The notes under the pieces are model-generated. The model did not search any database. It saw only the letters and a program-made list of their open reading frames with translations, and was not told the origin of the DNA. The translations under genes and the position numbers were made by a program. A DNA stretch of 64,000 nt from NCBI RefSeq assembly GCF_016862275.1, contig NZ_BOMQ01000036.1:124001-188000 (forward strand), in the 5' to 3' direction. Of this stretch, positions 9,744 through 17,725 are shown one piece after another. Each line of letters opens with the position of its first letter. Position 1 is the stretch's first letter. The stretch is from Actinoplanes nipponensis (lineage in GTDB: Bacteria > Actinomycetota > Actinomycetes > Mycobacteriales > Micromonosporaceae).

Positions 9744-10994
9744 ATGCGTCCGACCAGAACATTGGCATCCGGAGCCGTCCTGCTGCTCACCACGCTGGCG
9801 TCGGTGGCGGGCACCGCGGGGCCCGCGTCAGCGGCCGCGTCCGCCGTACCGAATTCCTCGTTCGAGGGCGGCTGGAGCGGCGGCAAGCTCGCGTGCTGGG
9901 ATCTGTCCAGCAAGCTCGGGCGGCTGACCCTCACGCGCAAATCCCATCACGGCCTCGCCGCTCACGCGCAGGGCGGTGGCCCGGCGGGAACCCAGCTGAC
10001 CCTCGCCTCGGACGCCACCACGGCCTGCCGGATCGGGGTCTCCGCCGGTGACCGTTACCGCCTGCGGTTCTGGCTGCGGTCCACCGCCGGCGCCCGCCCG
10101 GTGGTCTTCGCCTATGCGCCGGGGAGCGGCTGGCGCTCCTGGTTCACCGGCGAACGGTTCGCCGCCGCGTCGCTGCGGCAGTACTCGGTGACGCTGCCGG
10201 CTGTGCCGGACGGCGTCACCGCGGTCCGGGTGGGCGTCGGGTTCGACGCCGCCGGCACGGTGGTCCTGGACGACGTGACGTTGACCGCCGGGGCCGGTCA
10301 GGTGCTGTTCCGGCCGACCTTCCCGGACGGGGACGGCCTGGTCACCAACGACTACGCGTTCTGGAGCCCGACCGATCCGCGCCGCGCCGGCTCGCGCGTG
10401 TGGGACATGACCAGCGGCTCGCTGTTCGCCCACGACGGCAACGGCTACTCGGGGGTGCCCGACGACAAGCCGACCGACGCCCGATCGCGAACCAGCACCC
10501 GGTCGGCCATCTTCCGGCTCACCACCCACGACTTCTCCTTCGGCGACGTCTCGGTGCGGACGACGCTGAAGGTCCGCCGGCTGTCGTCGACCCGCAGCAC
10601 TCCCGCGGTGGAGTGGGACGGCGTCCACCTGTTCCTGCGCTACAAGAGCCAGTACCGGCTGTACTACGCCAGCGTCGCCCGCCGGGACGGCACGGTGGTG
10701 ATCAAGAAGAAGTGCCCGGGCGGGCGGTCCAACGACGGCACGTACTACGAGCTCACCCGGGAGAAGCCGGGCTATCCGATCCGTTTCGGTACCTGGCAGC
10801 CCGTCGGCGCGACCGTCAGCGACAATTCCGACGGTAGCGTGGAGCTCACCGTGAGCATCGACGGCCGGCTCGCGGCGAAGGCCACCGACCGGGGCGTGGG
10901 CTGCGGACCGATCACCGGGACCGGCGCGGTGGGTATCCGCGCCGACAACGCCGAGTTCGAATTCGCCCGTTACCGGGTCTCCTCCCTCGACTGA
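9744..10994 (+). CDS. Secreted two-domain glycan-associated protein, paralogue
   Basis: A 416-residue exported protein. ATG 9744 is preferred over the open-frame start at 9717 because it gives a clean signal peptide ending near PASAAAS. Domain order matches the product of 5676-6974: a CBM-like jelly-roll (VPNSSFEGGWSGGKLACW, VVLDDVTLT), then the shared C-terminal domain (LVTNDYAFWSPTDP, MTSGSLFAHDG, WDGVHLFLRYKSQ, YYASVARRDG, VVIKKKCPGG, GIRADNAEF). The two are clearly paralogues. The gene ends at a strong bidirectional terminator that separates it from the convergent glycan operon. It is probably a cell-surface or matrix glycan-binding protein. Catalytic activity cannot be judged. Confidence 0.75.
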   Translation: MRPTRTLASGAVLLLTTLASVAGTAGPASAAASAVPNSSFEGGWSGGKLACWDLSSKLGRLTLTRKSHHGLAAHAQGGGPAGTQLTLASDATTACRIGVSAGDRYRLRFWLRSTAGARPVVFAYAPGSGWRSWFTGERFAAASLRQYSVTLPAVPDGVTAVRVGVGFDAAGTVVLDDVTLTAGAGQVLFRPTFPDGDGLVTNDYAFWSPTDPRRAGSRVWDMTSGSLFAHDGNGYSGVPDDKPTDARSRTSTRSAIFRLTTHDFSFGDVSVRTTLKVRRLSSTRSTPAVEWDGVHLFLRYKSQYRLYYASVARRDGTVVIKKKCPGGRSNDGTYYELTREKPGYPIRFGTWQPVGATVSDNSDGSVELTVSIDGRLAAKATDRGVGCGPITGTGAVGIRADNAEFEFARYRVSSLD

Positions 10995-11001
10995 CCCCCA
11001 C

Positions 11002-11040
11002 ACGACAGCGGGCCCGGCGCTGCCGGGCCCGCTGTCGTGG
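11002..11040. terminator. Strong bidirectional terminator between convergent glycan genes
   Basis: An 18-bp perfect stem (11002-11019 with 11023-11040) with a three-base loop. It sits between the stop at 10994 on the plus strand and the stop at 11057 on the minus strand, so it can serve both. Confidence 0.9.
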
Positions 11041-11056
11041 CGTATCGCGCGGCCCG

Positions 11057-12427
11057 CTACAGGATCGCGCGGTTGTCGAACTCCCGGAGCCGGTACGTCG
11101 CGTCCAGCACCGCCGGGACCCGGCTCAGCCACGACACGTCGGCGCCCGGGTGGAGCGTGTGGGCGAGGACCAGCTCCCACTCCATGGTCTCCGGCTGCTC
11201 GGTGCGGCGCAGTTCCCCGTCCGACGTGACCAGCGACGGGATGAAGTCGTCGGCGTACGACACCTCGGCGCCGGCCGCCCGCAGCCGATCGATGATCTCC
11301 AGGGCCGGCGACTCCCGGACGTCCGCGATGCCCGGCTTGTAGGCCACCCCGAGGATCAGGATCCGCGCACCCCGCAGCGCCCGGCCCCGGTCGGCCAAGA
11401 TCTCCAGGGCGCGCTGCACCACCTTGCCCGGCCGGCCGGCGACCAGTTGCATGGTCGCCTCGATCAGCGGCGCGGACACGCGGTCGGCGCGCAGCTGCCA
11501 GAGCAGGTAGTGCGGGTCGCAGGGAATGCAGTGCCCGCCGACCCCCGGGCCGGGGTAGAACGCCATGAACCCGTACGGCTTGGTGGCCGCCGCGTCGATG
11601 ACCTCGGTGACGTCGAGGCCGAGCCCGCGGCTGATGTCGGCGAACTCGTTGGCCAGCGAGATGTTGACCGCCCGGAAGGTGTTCTCGTACAGCTTGGTCA
11701 GCTCGGCGGTCTCGACGCTGCTGACCGGGTACACGAAGCTGGCGCAGTCCTCGAGCACCCGGCGGGTACGCCGCACGCACTCGTCGGTCACGCCGCCCAC
11801 CACCCGGGGAACCTGCCGCTGGACGTGCTTGTCGTTGCCCGGGTCGATCCGTTCCGGGGCGAACGCCACGAAGACGTCGCTGCCGACGACCAGGCCGCGC
11901 CGGCGCAGCGGCTCGACCAGCATGTCCCGGGTGCAGCCGACGTAGGTGGTCGACGTCAGCACCAGCGTCTGGCCCGGCACGGCCTGGGCCACCACGGTGC
12001 GGCAGGCCGCCGCCAGCGGCGACAGGTCGGGCAGCAGGTGGTGGTCGATTGGGGTCGGCACGCAGATCAGCACGGTGTCCGCCTCGGCCAGCCGGGACGC
12101 GTCGGCCACGAGGTCGAACCGGCCCTCGTCGCCGATCGCCTCCGCGAGGCGGTTGTGGTCGGACGGCAGCAGATCCACCCGGCCGGTGCGGATGTCGCCC
12201 AGGCGCGCGTCGCTGACGTCGAGACCGAGCACCTCGTGCCCGGCCGAGTGCAGGGCCAGGGCGGTCGGGAGCCCGACGTAGCCCAGGCCGACGACCGCGG
12301 TCCGGTAACGGAACGCCGGCGCCGACTGGCGGTCGGCCTTCTCGGTGCGCTGGCCGACATTCTGAAGCTGATTTCCGGTCGCCATGGAACTGTCGCGCCG
12401 GCGGCGAGCCTTGTCTGCGGTGAGCAT
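11057..12427 (-). CDS. UDP-sugar (probably UDP-HexNAc) 6-dehydrogenase
   Basis: A 456-residue cytoplasmic enzyme of the UDP-glucose/GDP-mannose dehydrogenase family. It oxidises the C6 hydroxyl of a nucleotide sugar to a carboxylate with two NAD+. Visible motifs are the N-terminal Rossmann motif VGLGYVGLP (46-54), PERIDPG (191-197), TELTKL-like ELTKLYENTFRA (about 242-253) and the catalytic cysteine 300 in GPGVGGHCIP. The last resembles WbpA/TviB-type enzymes acting on UDP-GlcNAc or UDP-ManNAc more than UDP-glucose dehydrogenases, so the product is probably a UDP-HexNAc uronate. That sub-assignment is inference. It is the last gene of a five-gene operon, 51 bases after the preceding stop. A later ATG at 12385 is an alternative start because the first 40 residues are not conserved-looking. 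Confidence 0.85.
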   Translation of the reverse strand: MLTADKARRRRDSSMATGNQLQNVGQRTEKADRQSAPAFRYRTAVVGLGYVGLPTALALHSAGHEVLGLDVSDARLGDIRTGRVDLLPSDHNRLAEAIGDEGRFDLVADASRLAEADTVLICVPTPIDHHLLPDLSPLAAACRTVVAQAVPGQTLVLTSTTYVGCTRDMLVEPLRRRGLVVGSDVFVAFAPERIDPGNDKHVQRQVPRVVGGVTDECVRRTRRVLEDCASFVYPVSSVETAELTKLYENTFRAVNISLANEFADISRGLGLDVTEVIDAAATKPYGFMAFYPGPGVGGHCIPCDPHYLLWQLRADRVSAPLIEATMQLVAGRPGKVVQRALEILADRGRALRGARILILGVAYKPGIADVRESPALEIIDRLRAAGAEVSYADDFIPSLVTSDGELRRTEQPETMEWELVLAHTLHPGADVSWLSRVPAVLDATYRLREFDNRAIL

Positions 12428-12478
12428 ATCTGGAGAACGAATAACAAGATCTACGGTCGCCTGGACGTACAGCGCGAC

Positions 12479-13288
12479 TCAGTTATCCGAATGGCCGATG
12501 ACCGTGCCGGCCGGCGTGCCCGCGGAACGCACCTGGAAGTCGGCGAACTGGAAATCGCAATTGTCGGCGCGCAGGCCGACGGCTCCGGCGGTCAGATTGG
12601 GTGGCGCCGCCCCGCCCCGGTCGACCACCCGCAGCAGGGTCCGGTCGGCGTTGCCGATGGATATCGACACGGTACGACCGGCGGTGTTCTCGATCGCGAT
12701 CCGGAAGGTCTGCCAGGCGCCGTACGGCACGGGATAGGCCGTTTCACCGAGCGTGGCGTACGTGCCGCCGTTGACCGTGCCGCCGGGGGTCTTCCGCTTG
12801 ACCACGATCCGCTCGTCCCGGCGGTTGAGCGACACCACGTACAGGTCCTCCGGGCTGTGCCAGCGCAGGAAGACGTGGATGCCGTCGGTGGAGGAGGGCG
12901 CCATCCGGCCCCGCGAGGTCAGCCCCAGGTTCCTCACCCGCAGCACGACGAAGGCGTCGAGGAAGGAGTGGCGCTTGGTCGTGGCCCGGAAGACACTCGA
13001 CCCGGTCCCGTTGGCCGAGCGGATGTCCGGCCTGGCCGCGTCCGGCGGCCCGGTCCACCCCGTACCGTCCCGCAGGAAGAGCGACCCGCTGGTCACGTCC
13101 CATTCGGGCGATCGGACCGTGCGCGGGTCGCCCGGATTCCAGTGCGCGTATTCGTTCGCTATCAGGCGGTCCGGTCCACTCAGATCGGGGCGGTACACCT
13201 GGGTACGGTCGGCCGCCCCGGACTGCAGGCACAGCAGTGTGATCCCGGTCAGGGCGAACGCCTGGGAGGTTCGCCTCAGCGCATTCAT
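12479..13288 (-). CDS. Secreted jelly-roll-like protein, short paralogue
   Basis: A 269-residue protein with a hydrophobic N-terminal signal (residues about 8-25). It consists only of the domain found in the C-terminal halves of the 5676 and 9744 gene products: LIANEYAHWNPGDP, VTSGSLFLRDG, TDGIHVFLRWHS, VKRKTPGGTVNGGTY and GLRADNCDF. The start ATG overlaps the stop codon of the upstream deacetylase by four bases (13285-13288), which implies translational coupling. Being inside the synthase operon, it probably acts on the polymer as it leaves the cell. Exact function unknown. The longer open frame running to 14908 is an artefact of high GC and is not used. Confidence 0.75.
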   Translation of the reverse strand: MNALRRTSQAFALTGITLLCLQSGAADRTQVYRPDLSGPDRLIANEYAHWNPGDPRTVRSPEWDVTSGSLFLRDGTGWTGPPDAARPDIRSANGTGSSVFRATTKRHSFLDAFVVLRVRNLGLTSRGRMAPSSTDGIHVFLRWHSPEDLYVVSLNRRDERIVVKRKTPGGTVNGGTYATLGETAYPVPYGAWQTFRIAIENTAGRTVSISIGNADRTLLRVVDRGGAAPPNLTAGAVGLRADNCDFQFADFQVRSAGTPAGTVIGHSDN

Positions 13289-14040
13289 GACAGGGTGGCG
13301 GTGCAGTAACCGCGGCTGCGGATCCCCTGGATGATCGCCGGGAGGGCGTTCAGCGTGTTGGCGGGGTCCTGGATCCCGTCGTGGAGCAGGACCACCGCGC
13401 CGGGGTGCAGCCGGGCGAGGACGGCGTCGGTGATGTCCGCGGAGCGCCGGCCCCGCCAGTCGTTGGTGTCGATGTCCCACTGGGCCAGCTTGAGCCCGTG
13501 CCGCGCGGCCGCCTCGCGGACCTCGTCGTCCTGATCGTTGAACGGCGCCCTGAGCATGGTCGGTGTCGGGGCGCCGGCGGTCCGCAGCGCCTGCTGGGTC
13601 CGGGCGATCTGCGCGTCGATCTCCGCCGGCGTCAGGTCGCCGAGATGCGGATGGTCCCAGGTGTGGTTCTCGACGAGGTGCCCGTCGCGGACCGCGGTCC
13701 GGACCAGCTGCGGGCGCCGGCTCACCTTGGAGCCGAGCACGAAGAAGGTGGCCTTGGCCCCGTACGCGTTCAGCACGTCGAGGATGGGCTGGGTGTAGAC
13801 GTCCGGCCCGTCGTCGAAGGTCAGGGCGACCTCGCCCGCGACACACGGGTTGTGCTTGGATGCCGACCGCAGCAGGGCCGGGTCGAGCGACACCGCCTGC
13901 GGCTTCGGCGGGGGCTTGCTGCCGAGCTCCGGGAACGACACGTGGACCACCACGGCCGCGGCCAGCGCGACGAGCACGACCAGCCCTTCGAACGCGGTGC
14001 GGGACAGCGAGGTTCGGTTGCTGCCAGAGGCTCTCTGCAT
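13285..14040 (-). CDS. Membrane-anchored polysaccharide deacetylase (NodB/CE4)
   Basis: 251 residues. A single N-terminal membrane segment (about residues 17-35) is followed by a complete CE4 domain: TFDDGP (74-79), HTWDH (126-130), RAPFND (about 163), DTNDW and VLLHDG. The catalytic aspartate, the metal-binding aspartate and both metal-binding histidines are present, so it should be active. It would remove acetyl groups from GlcNAc-type residues outside the membrane. It lies third in the operon, 30 bases after the previous deacetylase gene, and is translationally coupled to the gene that follows. Confidence 0.9.
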   Translation of the reverse strand: MQRASGSNRTSLSRTAFEGLVVLVALAAAVVVHVSFPELGSKPPPKPQAVSLDPALLRSASKHNPCVAGEVALTFDDGPDVYTQPILDVLNAYGAKATFFVLGSKVSRRPQLVRTAVRDGHLVENHTWDHPHLGDLTPAEIDAQIARTQQALRTAGAPTPTMLRAPFNDQDDEVREAAARHGLKLAQWDIDTNDWRGRRSADITDAVLARLHPGAVVLLHDGIQDPANTLNALPAIIQGIRSRGYCTATLS

Positions 14041-14070
14041 GCTTGATCCCTCCCGGATCGGGCCGGAGCG

Positions 14071-15585
14071 TCAGGGGGCGGAGCGGTTGGCCAACGTCGG
14101 GTGCTCGAACGTCACCGCGCCGGAGCCGATCCGCGCCAGGGTGACGCCGCCCTCGTGAAGGCGCCGGTCGAAGGTCACCGTCGCGGCGGGGCGGCCGTCG
14201 ACCCGTACGGTCAGCGCGTCTGCACGCACCTCGAGGCGCAGCGTCCGTTTCGTGGCGCTGGGCAGCGGGAAGGTGTGCAGAACCTTGATCGGGTCGGAGT
14301 GGACACGCTGCCGGACGACCATCCGGGTCACCCCGACCGACACCTCGACCCGTCCGTAGTGGCCCGCGCCCTCGCCGTCGCGGACACCGATCACCGCGGT
14401 GGTCCTGGGCGAGAGTCCCGCGACCTTCAGGTCGAGGACATAGTTGAGCCAGCGGCTGGTGTTCACCCCGTGCACCGCGCAGGTTCCGTAGCTGCCGGTC
14501 CGCGACTTCACCGTCACCGACTCGGGACGGGTGAGGCACTCGGCGTCCTGGCCGGTCCACCGCAGCCGGGTGAGGTCGGACGGCATCGCCGTCGGCATCG
14601 ACTCCTTGAGGATCTTCAGCAGGTCCGCGACGGACGTGGTGCGGCGGATGCCGATGCGCGGGAGCAGCCACCGCGGCGAGGAGTCCGTCACGGCGTCGAC
14701 GTGTCCGGTCGGCACGTTCTCGCCGACGAAGGCGATGTCGAAGCCGCCCCGTTCCAGCAGTCCGGGGAGCTCGGTGGCGATCGTGGGGATGTTGCTGCCG
14801 TGCCCGGCGTCCCCGAACGGGTAGCTGAACGCCACCGCCGGATCCCCGGTCATCTCCTGCAGACGCCGCTGGCTGCGGGCCAGCTCGCCGGCCACCCGGG
14901 AACGCCACTGCTCGGTGGTCTCGTCGCCGCGGTCGGTACGCAGGCGGTTGGTCAGCGGCGCCCCGACGTCACCGGGAATCGGCGCCAGCTTCTCCATGGC
15001 CGCGCTGTGCGAGCCGAACTCCCACCGGCCCGTCTCCTTCAGCTGCCGCACCTGGCGGGTGGACAGGAAGTACGACGGGGTGCCCGGGTCGACCAGCGAG
15101 TCCGTGGTCAGGAAGGCCACCGCGGTGAAGTGGTGCCGTTCGAGGACCGGATCGACGGTGGTCCACGTGGTCAGCGAGCCGTCGTCGAAGGTCAGCAGCA
15201 GCGGGCGGGCCGGCAGTCGCACCGGCTTGTGCCGGACCAGGTCCCGGACGGTCGTGAGCGGCACCGTCTGGTAGCCGAGCGCGGCCAGGGTGGCCATCTG
15301 CTCGCCGAAGGCCCGCCGGGTCAGGGTCTTGGACGACGGGTTCCGGTCGGAGATGTCGTGGTACGTCAGGACCGTGATCGCACCGGGGTAGGCCGGTACC
15401 GCTCCCGTCGTGGCCGCCGCGGCCACCGGCAGCGGAGCGATCCTGGGCGGGTCGAACGGCTTGCTGAGATCGATCCAGGTCATCACCGCGACGCCGAACG
15501 CGCACACGGCGACCAGGGCCGTCAGCGTGCGCAGCAGGGCGGCGCCGGCCCGGGCCGCGGCGCCGGGACGCTGCGGGCGGCTCAC
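14071..15585 (-). CDS. Membrane-anchored deacetylase with PgaB/IcaB-like N-terminal motif
   Basis: 504 residues from a GTG start at 15585 that overlaps the TGA of the synthase gene by four bases. A membrane segment at about 18-36 anchors the protein. The deacetylase domain opens with VLTYHDIS (72-79), as in poly-GlcNAc deacetylases PgaB and IcaB, followed by TFDDG (132-136). The first metal-binding histidine is in FGSHSAAM (His 193), but the residue four positions on is Met, not His, so the usual HxxxH pair is incomplete. FSYPFGD follows. The C-terminal third (about 350-504) looks like a beta-sandwich similar in texture to the operon's jelly-roll proteins. Activity may be altered or metal binding may use another residue. 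Confidence 0.8.
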   Translation of the reverse strand: MSRPQRPGAAARAGAALLRTLTALVAVCAFGVAVMTWIDLSKPFDPPRIAPLPVAAAATTGAVPAYPGAITVLTYHDISDRNPSSKTLTRRAFGEQMATLAALGYQTVPLTTVRDLVRHKPVRLPARPLLLTFDDGSLTTWTTVDPVLERHHFTAVAFLTTDSLVDPGTPSYFLSTRQVRQLKETGRWEFGSHSAAMEKLAPIPGDVGAPLTNRLRTDRGDETTEQWRSRVAGELARSQRRLQEMTGDPAVAFSYPFGDAGHGSNIPTIATELPGLLERGGFDIAFVGENVPTGHVDAVTDSSPRWLLPRIGIRRTTSVADLLKILKESMPTAMPSDLTRLRWTGQDAECLTRPESVTVKSRTGSYGTCAVHGVNTSRWLNYVLDLKVAGLSPRTTAVIGVRDGEGAGHYGRVEVSVGVTRMVVRQRVHSDPIKVLHTFPLPSATKRTLRLEVRADALTVRVDGRPAATVTFDRRLHEGGVTLARIGSGAVTFEHPTLANRSAP

Positions 15586-17060
15586 GCGGCCAGACACGGC
15601 TGAGCCATGGTCCGGTCGGCGGCTTCGCTCCGCGGGGCCGGCGGCGACTGGCCGGTGCCCGCGTCGTCCCGTGTTCCCCACTTGCCGTCCCGGATCCGGG
15701 CGAGCGCCCACAGCAGCTGCGGCGAGAACGCGATGTAGAAGAACGTGCCGAGGAACGCGTAGATCCACATGCCGTCGTTGCGGAGCATCCGGTACACCAG
15801 CGCGTAGGCGCACGACACCAGGAAGAGGCCGACGAAGTAGACCGCGGGGAACCGCCCGTGGGTCAGCGGCTGCGCGAGGCTGTAGAGGATGACGAGGGGA
15901 CTCATCAGGCCGGCGACCGTCTGCACGGCCACCGACGGCAAGGCCCTGAGGCGCGAGCGCCAGATGTGCGCCAGCAGCAGCGGCCCTTCCCGGCTCCACG
16001 ACTTCTTCCAGCGCAGCTGCTGCCGGAAGAACTTCCGGTAGTCGTCCGGCGCGTCCGTCCACGCCTCGGCCCGGGAGTCGTACCGGGTGGTCCAGCCGGC
16101 CTTGATCACCCGGTTGGTCAGCGCCCGGTCGTCGCCGTAGGTGCACTCGACGCCGAGGAAGCGCTGGTGCTCCCACTCGTCGAGCAGGTCGACGACCGCG
16201 GACCGGCGGTACGCCGCGAAGCATCCCGAGCAGCACGTGACCGCGCCCAGCACCGACTCGGCGCTCTTCAGCAGTTGGAACGAAACGTAGTAGCGCGTCG
16301 CCTGCATCCGGGTGAGGCTGTTCGTGTCGGCGTTGCGGACATAGGTCAGGCCCGAAATGGCGCCCACCTTCTCGTCGGCGAAACCCTGTACCAGCTTGGT
16401 GATGGCGTCCTGCGCCGGCATGGAATCGGAATCGACGAAGACGAGAATCTCCGAACTGGTGGCGCGGATGCCGGCGGCCATCGCCGCGCGCTTGCCCATG
16501 TTCCGGCCCAGATCGATACATCGCACCGCGCCGGGCGGGTACTGCGCCGCCGCCTCCTGCATCCGCTCCCACGTGTCGTCGGACGACCCGTCGTTGATCA
16601 CGACGATCTCGATTTTGTCGCGCGGGTAGTCGAGGGCCAGGCAGGAGTGGATGGTGCGGCTCACCGCCTCGCTCTCGTTGTACGCCGGCACGATGATCGC
16701 CACGGTCGGCTCGATGCCGCGGTCGGCCGGGGGCCGGTAGAACGCGGCCAGCCCGAACCGGCTCAGCACGTAACTGCTGATGAGGATCGTGTAGCCGGCC
16801 ATGATCAGGTTGCCGCGGATGAACAGGATCTTCACCCCGACGTGCCAGGCGATCAGGCCGCAGATCACGGCTACGCCCAGCAGGCTCAGCAGCTTCAGCA
16901 GGCCGCGGCTGCGATCGCCGTCCCCGTCCCCCGATCCGGCCGGCTCCGGCGGTCCCGGTTCACCGCTGTGGACACCGCCCGGAGCCCGCCGAGTATCCAG
17001 GACGAGGGTGTCGGCCTCGTCCGAGGATTCGCGCAGACGGGAAGCAGGACTGTAGAGCAC
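15582..17060 (-). CDS. GT2 polysaccharide synthase (hyaluronan synthase/NodC type)
   Basis: A 492-residue processive family 2 glycosyltransferase. Two membrane segments (about 57-75 and 83-104) precede the cytoplasmic catalytic domain, and at least three follow at the C-terminus (about 383-455). Catalytic motifs include VPAYNES (124-130), VDSD (209-212), GDDRALTNR (309-317) and QQLRW (347-351, the QxxRW motif). The GDDR-LTNR element is typical of HasA, NodC and chitin synthases, which polymerise from UDP-GlcNAc with or without UDP-glucuronate while extruding the chain. It is the first gene of the operon and is followed by two deacetylases and a nucleotide-sugar dehydrogenase. The polymer is therefore predicted to contain GlcNAc, partly deacetylated, possibly with a uronic acid. 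Confidence 0.9.
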   Translation of the reverse strand: MLYSPASRLRESSDEADTLVLDTRRAPGGVHSGEPGPPEPAGSGDGDGDRSRGLLKLLSLLGVAVICGLIAWHVGVKILFIRGNLIMAGYTILISSYVLSRFGLAAFYRPPADRGIEPTVAIIVPAYNESEAVSRTIHSCLALDYPRDKIEIVVINDGSSDDTWERMQEAAAQYPPGAVRCIDLGRNMGKRAAMAAGIRATSSEILVFVDSDSMPAQDAITKLVQGFADEKVGAISGLTYVRNADTNSLTRMQATRYYVSFQLLKSAESVLGAVTCCSGCFAAYRRSAVVDLLDEWEHQRFLGVECTYGDDRALTNRVIKAGWTTRYDSRAEAWTDAPDDYRKFFRQQLRWKKSWSREGPLLLAHIWRSRLRALPSVAVQTVAGLMSPLVILYSLAQPLTHGRFPAVYFVGLFLVSCAYALVYRMLRNDGMWIYAFLGTFFYIAFSPQLLWALARIRDGKWGTRDDAGTGQSPPAPRSEAADRTMAQPCLAA

Positions 17061-17440
17061 AGGATTTCTCCGAGGAGTCGAGACCGGATGTCGAATGGTC
17101 GCCGGTGAGGAAATGTGGCGGCGGCAGCAAGGCCATTTCCCGAAGGGTCACGACCATTACTATCAGCTGGGGGAATCCGCCTCAAAACGGCGTCACTCGC
17201 ACGAGGAATACGAGATCAGGATATGGTCCGACCAAATGGCGGTTCGCGATTCCGAGTGGAATGTTTCGACGACTGGTGCCGTCACCACCGCCGACCGAAT
17301 GGGGCCGGGCGAACTGTCGGACTAATCCTTTAGCGATGAGACGAACGCAACGTCGCTCCGGCCGCAACCCGGAGCCGGAAGCGCCACCCGCGGGCGCCGG
17401 AGCGCCGGGCGGCCCGGCGGCGTGCGGGGGTGAGCATGCG
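17061..17440. other. Leader and upstream region of the glycan operon
   Basis: About 380 bases between the synthase start and the tRNA-Ser terminator. The part 17060-17330 is less GC-rich than its surroundings. It holds several overlapping short open frames but no recognisable gene, and a candidate promoter at 17157-17185. Confidence 0.5.
17157..17185 (-). promoter_or_regulatory. Candidate promoter of the glycan operon
   Basis: On the minus strand TTGAGG (17185-17180) and TAGTAA (17162-17157) are separated by exactly 17 bases. This fits the vegetative sigma consensus and lies about 100 bases before the synthase ATG at 17060. It is a prediction from sequence only. Confidence 0.4.
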
Positions 17441-17472
17441 AAGAGGCCGTGAGCAGCAGCTCACGGCCTCTT
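17441..17472 (-). terminator. Terminator downstream of tRNA-Ser(GCU)
   Basis: A long perfect inverted repeat: the 14-base arm beginning AAGAGGCCGTGAGC (17441-17454) pairs with 17459-17472 across a four-base loop. It lies eight bases beyond the tRNA 3' end on the minus strand. Confidence 0.8.
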
Positions 17473-17480
17473 CGGTCGTG

Positions 17481-17571
17481 CGGAGACTCCGGGATTCGAA
17501 CCCGGGAGGGGCTATAAAACCCCAACCGCATTAGCAGTGCGGCGCCATAGACCGGACTAGGCGAAGTCTCC
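17481..17571 (-). tRNA. tRNA-Ser (anticodon GCU)
   Basis: A 91-base class II tRNA on the minus strand. The acceptor GGAGACT pairs with AGTCTCC. The anticodon stem CCGCA/TGCGG encloses the loop CTGCTAA with anticodon GCT. A long variable arm, typical of serine tRNAs, is followed by a T-arm with TTCGAAT. The discriminator base is G. Confidence 0.95.
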
Positions 17572-17725
17572 CCCGGCGGCTCGCAGGCCACCGACGGTTG
17601 AGGATACCGGACCGCCCCGGGGCCCGGCAAAGAGGTCGCCCCCCGGCCACGCCGATCATGGAAATCGGCGGCCGCGCCGCCTTCCCACAGGTGAAACCGC
17701 CGGAGCGCGACTAGGCTGCCTCGGC

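Noticed and set aside
12479..14908. 809-codon frame covering the short jelly-roll protein and beyond
   Set aside because: The conserved part begins at ATG 13288, which overlaps the previous stop codon; the rest is a shadow of the two deacetylase genes.
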